Assembly: GCA_002308475.1 (NCBI GenBank)
Contig: DBVL01000042.1
Location: 1-20,478 of the forward strand
DNA length: 20,478 nucleotides
Direction: 5' to 3'
Source of the DNA: Spirochaetales bacterium UBA1265
GTDB taxonomy: Bacteria > Spirochaetota > Spirochaetia > Sphaerochaetales > Sphaerochaetaceae
Part shown: one piece after another, positions 6,978-15,093 of the stretch
How the letters are laid out: the number at the start of each line of letters is the position of its first letter
Position numbering within the stretch: position 1 is the stretch's first letter
The notes under the pieces: model-generated
What the model was told of the DNA's origin: nothing
The model's input: only the letters and a program-made list of their open reading frames with translations
The model's database searches: none
Translations under genes and position numbers: made by a program

Positions 6978-8021
6978 ATGAGTAGAGCTAATCCTAAGTT
7001 TTCAGTTCTTATCCCAGTGTATAACGTTGAAAAATACCTGGCAGAGTGTATAGATTCAGTTTTGAATCAGACGTATGACAATTATGAGATAATTCTTGCT
7101 GATGATGGTTCAACAGATAATAGTTTTGAAATTTGCAAAAAATATGAATCTGAACATAGAAACATCAGTGCTTATAAAAAAGAGAATGAAGGTCCTTTTA
7201 AAACCAGGCTCTTTCTTTTGTCAAAAGCCAAAGGAGAATTTGTTGTTTTTCTTGATTCTGATGACTGGCTTGACGAAAATACTTTGTCTATTCTTAAAAA
7301 AACAATTGAGGAAGACAACCCTGATTGTATTATCATAAATATTCTTGAACACAGATATAATAAAAACATTCTTTGGTCGAGTAATATATCTGATAAGACA
7401 GTCTCTGAAGATAAAGGGATGGTTGCAAGATTGTTTTTGTTTGAACAATGCTATAATTCCATGTGTAGAAAAGTTGTCAGAAGGGAAAGAATAGGAGAAG
7501 AAAAGTTTTCTGATTATCTGCATGTAAAACATGGAGAAGACCTTATTCAAAGTCTTGAAGTTTTGAAGAACTGCGAAAAATTTGTTTTTCTTCCAGATGC
7601 TCTTTACCACTACAGAAGAAATGACTCAAGTTTAACCAGAAGTGTTTCTGCATCAAATTTTAAGATAGATTTCACAGTAGAGAAGGTGGTCTTTGATTTT
7701 TCCGTCAAGGAAAGAATATTCGGTGAAACTAATGTGAAGGATCTTGAATATCTTAGATTCCGAAACATCAACGACACAGCTTATTCGACTATTTTCCAGA
7801 TTGCAAAACTCAATACCTCATGCAAAGAGAAGAAAAACCTTTTCAGGCAGCTTAATGATAATGAGTTCTTCAAAAAATATCTGAATACAGGAAAGCCGGT
7901 TGATTATTCTGACTTTGATAAGGGACACGAACGCTATTACAAACTTTTCATAAAAAAGAGATATAACACTCTGATCTTCCTTGGCAATCTTTCACGTTTG
8001 AGAACAAAGCTTGGACATTGA
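6978..8021 (+). CDS. GT2-family glycosyltransferase (GT-A fold)
   Basis: A 347-residue inverting glycosyltransferase. The donor-binding start is FSVLIPVYNVEKYLAECIDS, with ADDGSTD at 41-47 and the metal-binding DSDD at 93-96 (FLDSDDWLDE). The region after residue 200 (LYHYRRNDSSLTRS) matches the usual acceptor-side segment of capsule GT2 enzymes. No membrane segment is evident, so it would act at the cytoplasmic face. The usual acidic/ARN segment between DDGS and DxD is altered to NEGPFKTRLFLLSKAKGE. This gene is visibly richer in A and T than its neighbours (many AAA, ATT and TTT codons), consistent with a separate origin. Donor and acceptor are unknown. Confidence 0.9.
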   Translation: MSRANPKFSVLIPVYNVEKYLAECIDSVLNQTYDNYEIILADDGSTDNSFEICKKYESEHRNISAYKKENEGPFKTRLFLLSKAKGEFVVFLDSDDWLDENTLSILKKTIEEDNPDCIIINILEHRYNKNILWSSNISDKTVSEDKGMVARLFLFEQCYNSMCRKVVRRERIGEEKFSDYLHVKHGEDLIQSLEVLKNCEKFVFLPDALYHYRRNDSSLTRSVSASNFKIDFTVEKVVFDFSVKERIFGETNVKDLEYLRFRNINDTAYSTIFQIAKLNTSCKEKKNLFRQLNDNEFFKKYLNTGKPVDYSDFDKGHERYYKLFIKKRYNTLIFLGNLSRLRTKLGH

Positions 8022-8061
8022 TTGGTTGTACAGACTCCGTTGCTATTGTAGTATTTTACCC

Positions 8062-9687
8062 ATGAAGAAAATATTGCTTGTCTGTCTGATTGCTGTTTCC
8101 TGTTTCTGCGCTTTTGCCTGGCAGAATACGTATACTGAACAGTCTGAAGAGGTTCAGGATCTGTTCACTCTTGCAAACCTCTCATCAACAGCACTTCCTC
8201 TTCTCGCTTATCCAGTATCTGGTGAAAACATGATCTCCATGTTGGATATGATCAAAACAGAGAATCTTGGTGAAAAAGGACTTAAACTATACGACGGTCT
8301 CAGAGAGAGGGTAGAGAAAGCCCGTGTTGTTTTCGGACAGGATGGATTCGGAATAGATATTGAAGTTCCTATTCTTGCTTTTAATCTCTATAACGGCAAA
8401 TCTGATGATACAGCAGTTCAGTCTTACAGAGATAAGGCACCCATAATCATTCCCCGTGCCAAGCTCTATTTGTCTGAATATTTTGCCGGGGAATTCGTCT
8501 TTGACCAGAGAATTGAGAAAGGTGCCTCGAAGAACATTTCAGATAATCTTTATCTGGACAGTGTGTTCATATTGAAAAACATAGCTCATGAGAGCCCGAC
8601 CGTTTCATACGGTTCTTTAGGGAACAGTTTCTTGAATCTGAGTATAGGAAGAAACAGAATAAGTGCAGGTGGAGCAAAAACAGGAAATCTTGGTCTTTCA
8701 GAAAACCAGCTTTTCACAGACTATGCCAAATTCTCAATAGTGGGTAAAAATCTTGCCTATGATTTTACAGCTACTGTATATGATTCCGGAGATCTGGAAG
8801 GTGAGCTTGAGTTCATGAATTTCAACTCAAATGTGAAAGCTATGTACATTCATAGGCTGTCTGCCGTTCTTGGTCAGCGTATTAGTCTCTCTCTTTATGA
8901 AGGGGCCATGAATTATGGGCAAGGCATATTCTCAGATATCCGTGTTCTCAATCCTTTTATGATGATTCATAACAACTACAGCTATCTTACAGGATACGTG
9001 AATAACTTCTTCGGTCTTGATGCAAAAGTCTCTTTCGGAAAAGGCTTCTATTCAGGTGCTCAGTTGATGCTTGATCAGTTTAAACTCTCAACTGAGGCCT
9101 CAGATTCCGGGGAAAATGCCTTCGGAGTTCTTGTAAATACAGGATGGACAGGAGAGGTCGGAGACGGAATACTGGATGCTTGGGCAGAGTTTGTCTATAC
9201 AAGTGACTCACTTTACCTTAAGGAAAAGGAAAACAGTTTTGATATAGATGCTGCCAAATTCTTCCAGACAGACCTGATCTCCAGTTACAAGGCATTTAAT
9301 TATTATGATCCTGATGAATATGCATACATAGGTTATCCTCTTGGACCTGGATTAGTTCGGGGTGTGTTGGGAGCTTCCTATCTGTTGAATGACTACAGAT
9401 TTGGAACGCAGATTTCTCTTACGCTTAAAAACCCTGTCGGAATAGGTCAGAATGAGGATCGTGCAATAGGAGAAAGTGTCTACAGCGCTTATCCTCAAGA
9501 GAAGAGATTTTCAGTTACAGCTTCTGTAGAAGGGAAGGCATATGAGGCAGTTAGTTACAGTGCTGCAGTTTCTCTTCTCAGTATTTGGAACCGAAACCAT
9601 ATTTCTGATGATAACTATCTTGGGGTTGGTTTTACCTTTGCTGTGAAGGTTGATCCGTGTCATTGGATAAAGAGAAGTAGCCTTTAA
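8062..9687 (+). CDS. Putative outer-membrane beta-barrel protein, Wzi/capsule-assembly-like
   Basis: A 541-residue protein with a clear N-terminal signal sequence (MKKILLVCLIAVSCFCAFA, likely cut before W20). Much of the rest is alternating aromatic/polar strands typical of a beta-barrel. After the signal, a short helical region contains LPLLAYPVSGENMISMLDMI, and a central segment reads SIGRNRISAGGAKTGNLGLSENQLF. Both resemble landmarks of Wzi-like capsule assembly barrels (an xPxs motif, then GRxxxxxGpgxxGxLxLS). That resemblance is from memory and is the weakest part of this call. AVSC in the signal could act as a relaxed spirochaetal lipobox. I chose ATG 8062 rather than an in-frame GT2-overlapping start at 8011 because only the former puts the signal peptide at the N-terminus. 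Its stop shares the palindrome TTAA with the convergent flippase gene. Confidence 0.6.
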   Translation: MKKILLVCLIAVSCFCAFAWQNTYTEQSEEVQDLFTLANLSSTALPLLAYPVSGENMISMLDMIKTENLGEKGLKLYDGLRERVEKARVVFGQDGFGIDIEVPILAFNLYNGKSDDTAVQSYRDKAPIIIPRAKLYLSEYFAGEFVFDQRIEKGASKNISDNLYLDSVFILKNIAHESPTVSYGSLGNSFLNLSIGRNRISAGGAKTGNLGLSENQLFTDYAKFSIVGKNLAYDFTATVYDSGDLEGELEFMNFNSNVKAMYIHRLSAVLGQRISLSLYEGAMNYGQGIFSDIRVLNPFMMIHNNYSYLTGYVNNFFGLDAKVSFGKGFYSGAQLMLDQFKLSTEASDSGENAFGVLVNTGWTGEVGDGILDAWAEFVYTSDSLYLKEKENSFDIDAAKFFQTDLISSYKAFNYYDPDEYAYIGYPLGPGLVRGVLGASYLLNDYRFGTQISLTLKNPVGIGQNEDRAIGESVYSAYPQEKRFSVTASVEGKAYEAVSYSAAVSLLSIWNRNHISDDNYLGVGFTFAVKVDPCHWIKRSSL

Positions 9688-11231
9688 GCTTTTTTTCTGA
9701 ATTTGTTTCCTATTAGATTGGTGTAGAATTTGAACTCTTTTGTTGGGAACAGTGTAACAGTATGAATAGCATTGAACACCACAACAGCTATCACGCCCTT
9801 GATTATCCATGTAATTAGATTAGAAGTTTCGAGTGAAAGGCTATTAAAGATTAGTCTGATAATAAGCGTTGAAATAACTGCAAGAGCTGCAAAACCAGCG
9901 TATGTTAACCAGTAACTTATACTCTTGTGTTTGAATTCGTATTTATACAAAAGATATGGCTCTCTCCAGAATTCTGTTAAGGCTATGCTAGCCAAAGTTC
10001 CAAGGAAAATACCAGCAAGTCCGAATCTTCTTGCAAGCAGAAGAGAAAAAACAATATTGAATACAGCTTCAATTAGAGATCTGTACCTATCTTTTACAAA
10101 CAGTCCACAACCGTCTATGAAGGAACCTAGAATAACTCTATTTGAAGAAAGGTAAAGCTTAATAGAAATGCATAAAACAGTGAAACCATCTAGTAGCATT
10201 CCTGGCCCTGCCCATATGTTAATAAAATCATCAATAAGGACGAAAAAGCATACTGAGAACATGCTACCCAACCATAGGTTCGCAAACAGGAGACGCTTAA
10301 AAAGCCAAAGCCTTTCATCTGTGGTCATCTTATAGTGAGCATTCCCCAAGCTTGAAACAAAACTACCCATCACTGAATTAATGGCCTTTGATATGACAGC
10401 AGAAACCATATAGTAGTTCGCATAAAAACCGGTAATAGTTAGACCAATGAGCTTAGATGTAAGAATGGTATCTGAGCTATCAAGGACCTTTCCGCCAATT
10501 CTGTGAAGAAGAGTTGCCTTCGTGTCGTCCATTATTTCTCTTCTTTCTACCTTAGAAAGAGGGGTCTTAACGGCAAATATTTCCTTGTATTGGTTTTTTA
10601 TCCAGTTGCTGAAAACAATATCAGCTATGAGGAAAGTGATTATTCCAGAGGCAAGTACAAGCGTGTAGTTTCTAGTTGTTATAAGAATAATCATCTGAAT
10701 AACATATTTTAGTGTCATTCCTCCTACTCTATAGAAGGAATAAAGGTAGTCTTTCTGGTCTGCGCTGAAGACGGAAAATCTGAACGTAAAAAGATAGGAT
10801 GCAAAGCTCTCAAATAAGAAAAGGAGATATATTATGTAAACATTTACATCAGATGGGATTTCTTCAGGATTCTTTATGAAAGACTTAGCAAAAGGAAGAA
10901 TGATTATTCCAAGAATCAGAATAACCAAGCTTATTATCAGGTAAACTCTTCTTAAGAATCCAGCAATCTGTCCTGCTTTTTCTACATCATGATCGCCCAT
11001 TGGCTTGTAGAGCCTGAACTTTATGCACATTCCTATACCAAGTTCAGCTATAGAAAGAAGACCTATTACATTTGAAAAGAGTCCATTAAGTCCAAGATAA
11101 GTAGAAGAGAGAAATCTAATAAAGAGTGTTCTGTAAATGAACGATAAGAGGCTGTTGGAAACAACTTCAATAATAGCCATTGTTGAGCTTTTGAGTGCAT
11201 TTTCAGTTCTGGATTTTGAGTTGAATGCCAT
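9684..11231 (-). CDS. Wzx-type polysaccharide flippase (oligosaccharide flippase family)
   Basis: A 515-residue integral membrane protein with about twelve to fourteen hydrophobic segments. The opening SSTMAIIEVVSNSLLSFIYRTLFIRFLSSTYLGLNGLF, then LLSIAELGIGMCIKFRLYKPMG, is typical of the MOP-superfamily polysaccharide exporters of Wzx/RfbX type. These flip undecaprenyl-diphosphate-linked repeat units across the inner membrane. An AGAGGT ribosome-binding site is four bases before the ATG. It is the last gene of a minus-strand operon with the GT4 (42 bases upstream) and TupA-like genes. The stop codon overlaps the stop of the Wzi-like gene by four bases. With the initiating transferase and Wzy-like protein, it supports a complete Wzx/Wzy pathway. 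Confidence 0.9.
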   Translation of the reverse strand: MAFNSKSRTENALKSSTMAIIEVVSNSLLSFIYRTLFIRFLSSTYLGLNGLFSNVIGLLSIAELGIGMCIKFRLYKPMGDHDVEKAGQIAGFLRRVYLIISLVILILGIIILPFAKSFIKNPEEIPSDVNVYIIYLLFLFESFASYLFTFRFSVFSADQKDYLYSFYRVGGMTLKYVIQMIILITTRNYTLVLASGIITFLIADIVFSNWIKNQYKEIFAVKTPLSKVERREIMDDTKATLLHRIGGKVLDSSDTILTSKLIGLTITGFYANYYMVSAVISKAINSVMGSFVSSLGNAHYKMTTDERLWLFKRLLFANLWLGSMFSVCFFVLIDDFINIWAGPGMLLDGFTVLCISIKLYLSSNRVILGSFIDGCGLFVKDRYRSLIEAVFNIVFSLLLARRFGLAGIFLGTLASIALTEFWREPYLLYKYEFKHKSISYWLTYAGFAALAVISTLIIRLIFNSLSLETSNLITWIIKGVIAVVVFNAIHTVTLFPTKEFKFYTNLIGNKFRKKA

Positions 11232-11273
11232 GAGAACCTCTGGAAAACATGATAAAGCAATTACAGGACAGAC

Positions 11274-12371
11274 TCAACCAGTCAGAGAAGTGTAGAAGGA
11301 AATGAGCTCACCCATATTTGTATTTAAATCAAGGCCTTTGTTTTTCAATTCTAATTGCTCTTTCTCTCTTGCAAGGGTTGATAAAGTTAAAGCTTCTTCT
11401 GCCCATTTTTCTGCACCTGCATTGAGGTTCAGTTTAATTATATTATTGTTTACAATTGCCTCGTCTTGAATGGCTTCAGAAACTAGGCAGGGCAGTCCAT
11501 TTGCCTGAGCCTCAATTAGAGCTACTCCAAAGCCTTCGGAAGTTGAAGGGAAAACAAAAACATCCATAGCATTTAGATAGTATTCAACCTCTGTTGTTTT
11601 GCCAGGCAGAATGAGACGCTCTAAAACCCCTTCTTTACTAGCCAGATTCATAAGGTTTGTTTTTTCGCTACCTTCTCCAACAATCAGTGTAGCAAAAGCA
11701 GGATTAAACTTGAGCATTTCTACTATTCTTATCTGGTTTTTCACTGGAAAGAGAGATCCTACATTTCCTAAAACTATCTTGTCTTCTATTCCTAGTTTTT
11801 TCCTTGCTTTTTCTCTTTCTTCCGTGTTGAAAACAAACCGATTCAAATCCACGCCGTTATAAAGAACCTTTCCCTTTTCATTGAACCCTTTTTCATTGAA
11901 TAAAAAGTATCCAGCAAGAGTGCTGCATGCCATATAGATATCTGAGTTTCTGAGAATGAGGGATCTCATAACAGCACTGTACAAGCGCTTAACCAAGGTT
12001 CTATCTTTGGCTCTCTCCATTTCATGCGAATGGCTGATAACTGTCTTGATTCCATTTCTTTTTGCGGCCTTTGCCACAACTCCATTGCTGAAGGACATGT
12101 GCGTGTGGACTATTGAATAATCGTGGTTATTCTTAAAGAACTCCAAAAGATTTCTGTACAGCTTGACCTTCAAACTATCAGGAGTTGGAAGGTGATAGAC
12201 AGAGATTCCATTATCTATAAGCTCTTGTTCAAAATCTGATTTTTCATCACAACATATAAGACATGTATTATCAAAGACATTATTTGTCTGTAAGAGGATG
12301 TTTTTGACAACCATCTCCAGACCACCCGTATTCATAGTATGTACAACATGTAGGATTTTATGTTTTGTCAT
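11274..12371 (-). CDS. GT4-family glycosyltransferase
   Basis: A 365-residue GT-B glycosyltransferase, distantly related to the one at 4939-6039. It has HVVHTMNTGGLEMVVKN (GGLE loop at 16-19), VHTHMSFSNG, ISHSHEMERAKDRT, then GSLFPVKNQ, LIVGEGSE and FPSTSEGFGVALIEAQANGLPCLVSE, the donor-binding acidic region. It probably adds one sugar of the repeat unit in the cytoplasm. The start lies four bases after the stop of the TupA-like gene, so the two are cotranscribed and perhaps translationally linked. A 15-base imperfect tandem repeat (11871-11900) encodes FNEKG twice, just before KVLYNGVD. Donor sugar is unknown. Confidence 0.9.
   Translation of the reverse strand: MTKHKILHVVHTMNTGGLEMVVKNILLQTNNVFDNTCLICCDEKSDFEQELIDNGISVYHLPTPDSLKVKLYRNLLEFFKNNHDYSIVHTHMSFSNGVVAKAAKRNGIKTVISHSHEMERAKDRTLVKRLYSAVMRSLILRNSDIYMACSTLAGYFLFNEKGFNEKGKVLYNGVDLNRFVFNTEEREKARKKLGIEDKIVLGNVGSLFPVKNQIRIVEMLKFNPAFATLIVGEGSEKTNLMNLASKEGVLERLILPGKTTEVEYYLNAMDVFVFPSTSEGFGVALIEAQANGLPCLVSEAIQDEAIVNNNIIKLNLNAGAEKWAEEALTLSTLAREKEQLELKNKGLDLNTNMGELISFYTSLTG
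11871..11900 (-). repeat. 15-bp imperfect tandem duplication within the GT4 gene
   Basis: Two adjacent 15-base units differ at two positions and encode FNEKG-FNEKG without changing the reading frame. It may be a recent slippage event or chance; it sits in a linker ahead of the donor-binding domain. Confidence 0.5.
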
Positions 12372-12375
12372 ATCT

Positions 12376-13296
12376 TTAATTGCCTAAAGGGAGTTTTATC
12401 AATTCCCCAAGCTTATCATCTGTGTCTTTTGGGTTAAACAAACCATACCCAGAATCGGGATAAAAGGTAAGTTCTCCACAATAAATATTGCCATTTGCGT
12501 AAAAAAGATCCACGCGAAGAAAAGGGATATCAACCGACAGTTTTTCTGTCAGGGTTACCATCTTGTTGAGTTTTTCTGGAATGGCTAGCTTCCTGCTGGG
12601 GTCTGGAACATCCTCAACCTGCCCAAAAGGCATAAGCTTTCCGACCATGTCATAGTAGTTTACATGATAGTCTTTAAAACGGTCAAAATGAATGGCAAAG
12701 AACTTAGCTTCACCATTGAAACAGAAGAATTTGTAATCTCTCAACTCTCCAGTCTCATCATCTTTCATGTACTTTTCTGCAAAAACGCGGTGTTTCACGT
12801 CTTTGTATGGCCACTCTCTTGTGCTCTGGTAGTAGTCCCTTCTCAGCGCTTTCTCAATTATGCGCTTTGCTTCTTTTTTGTTGAAAGTCTTCTTGTCTTT
12901 GACAATAACAACTCCACCGGAGTCATGTGTGCATTTAAGAACAAACTGATCAGGAAGTGTGTCAAAATCTATTTCATCAAAACTGTCCCAAACCCCATAG
13001 GTCGGGATAATGTATTGCTCACCTATTGTGTCTGCCACATACTTCTTGGCCTCATACTTGTCCACCATGGTAGTAAACTCAGGCTTTCTGTTGTGTATTT
13101 TCAGCCACTGCATTTTTTCGTTAAAGGTTTTCGGGTGCTGCAGATCCAGATCATAGCCCATTTCCAGTTTGAATTTTCTTTTCAGGAATTCCTCATCAGA
13201 CATGTTTCTGTAAAAGCCCCACTTGGAGTTCTCCAGGAATCTGAACTGCGGTTCTGTCATATATCTGACCAGGTTTCTGAGTTTTGTCTTAAGCAT
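12376..13296 (-). CDS. TupA-like ATP-grasp family protein (polysaccharide modification)
   Basis: A 306-residue protein with the recognisable pattern of the TupA-like ATP-grasp family. It has FKLEMGYDLDLQHPKTFNEKMQWLKIHNR, then VDKYEAKKYVAD, YIIPTYGVWDSFDEIDF, LPDQFVLKCTHDSGGVVIV, the acidic RDYKFFCFNGE and, near the end, LRVDLFYANGNIYCGELTFYPDSGYGLF. Family members occur in capsule, teichuronic acid and O-antigen loci and are thought to ligate an amino acid or similar group to, or otherwise modify, a (uronic acid) residue. That would fit the UDP-GlcA/GalA supply encoded at the left of this window. It is first of a three-gene minus-strand operon (with the GT4 and flippase genes). The ribosome-binding site is weak (AGAAAG). 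Confidence 0.85.
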   Translation of the reverse strand: MLKTKLRNLVRYMTEPQFRFLENSKWGFYRNMSDEEFLKRKFKLEMGYDLDLQHPKTFNEKMQWLKIHNRKPEFTTMVDKYEAKKYVADTIGEQYIIPTYGVWDSFDEIDFDTLPDQFVLKCTHDSGGVVIVKDKKTFNKKEAKRIIEKALRRDYYQSTREWPYKDVKHRVFAEKYMKDDETGELRDYKFFCFNGEAKFFAIHFDRFKDYHVNYYDMVGKLMPFGQVEDVPDPSRKLAIPEKLNKMVTLTEKLSVDIPFLRVDLFYANGNIYCGELTFYPDSGYGLFNPKDTDDKLGELIKLPLGN

Positions 13297-13340
13297 ACTT
13301 TCTGTATATACCTAAGACTGCAAAAGGGCAAGAATAATGA

Positions 13341-13357
13341 TTCTCTCCAAAAGAGAA
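13341..13357. other. Short inverted repeat in a divergent intergenic region
   Basis: TTCTCT (13341-13346) and AGAGAA (13352-13357) form a 6-bp perfect inverted repeat with a five-base spacer. It lies between the divergent TupA-like and deacetylase-like genes. It has no T-tract, so it is not a terminator. It could be an operator or leader hairpin, or chance. Confidence 0.2.
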
Positions 13358-13377
13358 AATGTGGTACCATCAATTTC

Positions 13378-14106
13378 ATGAAACAATACCTTCTGCGTTT
13401 GGATGACGCCTCTGATCACATGGATGTGGAAAAGTGGAAAAGAATGGAAGAACTGCTCGATCGGCATGGAGTCAAACCCATTTTCGGAATCATTCCGGAA
13501 AACCAGGACCCCTCCATGACCTCATATCCGTGTAATCCCACATTCTGGACTCTTGTGCACAGCTGGATGGAAAAAGGCTGGGAGCCGGCTCTCCATGGAT
13601 GCTATCACACATATGTAACAGAAGACGGCGGTATTAACCCCATGCACAGCCGTTCAGAGTTTGCAGGACTTCCATTGCCAGAGCAGAAGAAAAAGATTTC
13701 ACACGCCTTCCATGTGCTCGGAACACATGAGGTCAAACCACGCATTTTCTTTGCTCCCTCACATACCTTTGATTTGAATACTCTCAAGGCTTTGGAGACT
13801 GAGACATCAATCCGCATAATCAGTGACACCATAGCAAACAATGTTTACAGCAGGTATGGTTTTTATTTCATCCCTCAGCAGAGTAGGAGAGTCAGGAATC
13901 TTCCACTCAGAATCTGCACCTTCTGCTATCATCCCAATATGATGACAGATGCTGAGTTTGAGGAATTGGATTCGTTTCTGACAGAACATGGCAGAAATTT
14001 CTGCAGTTTCTCAGATGTAAGACTGAAAAACAGAAAGTTCTCCCTGTATGACAGATTGTTGCGTTTTCTTTATATGAAGAAAAATTCCCTGAAAGAAAAA
14101 GACTGA
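13378..14106 (+). CDS. NodB-like polysaccharide deacetylase (DUF2334-type)
   Basis: A 242-residue protein beginning MKQYLLRLDDASDHM, with metal-binding Asp pair D9-D10, and HGCYHTY carrying the H-x-x-x-H metal ligands (H73, H77). It also has RSEFAG and the FFAPSHTFD strand, the order found in DUF2334 members of the polysaccharide deacetylase superfamily. It would remove an acetyl group from an N- or O-acetylated sugar, or act on a lipid-linked intermediate, since no signal peptide is visible. The frame stays open for 238 codons upstream, but that part is antisense to the TupA-like gene; ATG 13378 directly precedes the conserved start motif. Its stop codon is immediately followed by the stop of the convergent GT2 gene. 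Exact substrate unknown. Confidence 0.82.
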   Translation: MKQYLLRLDDASDHMDVEKWKRMEELLDRHGVKPIFGIIPENQDPSMTSYPCNPTFWTLVHSWMEKGWEPALHGCYHTYVTEDGGINPMHSRSEFAGLPLPEQKKKISHAFHVLGTHEVKPRIFFAPSHTFDLNTLKALETETSIRIISDTIANNVYSRYGFYFIPQQSRRVRNLPLRICTFCYHPNMMTDAEFEELDSFLTEHGRNFCSFSDVRLKNRKFSLYDRLLRFLYMKKNSLKEKD

Positions 14107-15021
14107 CTATTTCCTCAACAGAAACAGCTCAATGGGAACATAAGCCAGCAGGGATGGAAGGATCAACAGTAACTGTAACAGCTCTGCTTTCCTGCTTGAT
14201 TTGACCAGATATTTACTGTGCTTCCTGAAAGTTGAGTTTGCATGCAGATAGAGAAGACTGTAGGCAAGAACAGCTTTCAAGCCCTTGGTCTCATATTTAT
14301 CCATGACTGAAATCTGATAAGCACAGCTGTAGACCTTATTGGTGAGAGACTGCCTTGAAAGCCCCTGTCTTGAAAGACTCTCCCCCTCATTCACAAAGTA
14401 GCGCAGTATGACCTCATCCGTGTACCAGGTTTTGTACTTCTCGTTAAGCGGATTCCACACAACAGCTTCTTTGACAAACTTAACTCCCAAAGGTTCGGGA
14501 TACCTGAAGTTTTTCAGCACGGAAGCCTTCATTAGCCCAACTCTCTCGCCTTCCGTTTTTCTTGTGGCCACGGAGCTCTCCATCTCATTTATCCCTTCCG
14601 GGTTCGGAGGTCCGATCATCTCATCCGAGAACTGGGTGCAGCAGCGCCCCTGAACGCACCAGTACTCCTCCCGCTTTTCCTCAGGAATACTTGCCCAGAG
14701 TTCCACCAGGTGCTCAACAGAGTGGGGAAGAAGCATGTCATCCGAATCCAGCTGGATTATGAACTCCCCGTGACAGTTGTCCCATGCCATGTTTGTAGCT
14801 GTGTGCTTGCCCCCGTTTTCCTTGTGGAAAATGAAAACAGGGTAGGAGGCCTTCTCCCTGTAAGCCTCAAGAAGCGGCAGCACACCATCTGTGGATCCGT
14901 CATCGACAATTATGTGCTCAATATTCCCATACGTGATTTCTGATACTGACTCAAAGACCCGGTGAATCTTGTCCTTTCTGTTGTATACACATGTGAAAAT
15001 ACTTACCAAAGGCTGTTCCAT
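14107..15021 (-). CDS. GT2-family glycosyltransferase
   Basis: A 304-residue GT-A enzyme. It has VSIFTCVYNRKDKIHRVFES at the N-terminus, DDGSTD at 40-45, KENGGKHTATNMAWDNCHGEF and the DSDD metal site at 92-95. The YWCVQGRCC segment and the later TDEVILRYFVNEGESLSRQ match GT2 enzymes from O-antigen and capsule loci. A hydrophobic stretch near the C-terminus (LLQLLLILPSLLAYVPIELFLL) may attach it to the membrane. It is monocistronic and its stop abuts that of the deacetylase-like gene. It is richer in G and C at third positions than the GT2 gene at 6978. Donor and acceptor are unknown. Confidence 0.9.
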   Translation of the reverse strand: MEQPLVSIFTCVYNRKDKIHRVFESVSEITYGNIEHIIVDDGSTDGVLPLLEAYREKASYPVFIFHKENGGKHTATNMAWDNCHGEFIIQLDSDDMLLPHSVEHLVELWASIPEEKREEYWCVQGRCCTQFSDEMIGPPNPEGINEMESSVATRKTEGERVGLMKASVLKNFRYPEPLGVKFVKEAVVWNPLNEKYKTWYTDEVILRYFVNEGESLSRQGLSRQSLTNKVYSCAYQISVMDKYETKGLKAVLAYSLLYLHANSTFRKHSKYLVKSSRKAELLQLLLILPSLLAYVPIELFLLRK

Positions 15022-15093
15022 GCGTCCATTTTACCACAGAAAGACAGTTGTTATCAGTAGAACTAAAGAATAATTGGATGTACACTTCAACAC

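Noticed and set aside
8026..8054. Possible promoter (TTGTAC, 17 bases, TAGTAT) before the Wzi-like gene
   Set aside because: Weak match to consensus, and the -10 ends only seven bases before the start codon.
12664..13377. Long open frame in phase with and upstream of the deacetylase-like gene, suggesting a 480-residue protein
   Set aside because: It is antisense to the well-supported TupA-like gene and its translation shows no domain; the deacetylase family motif begins exactly at ATG 13378.
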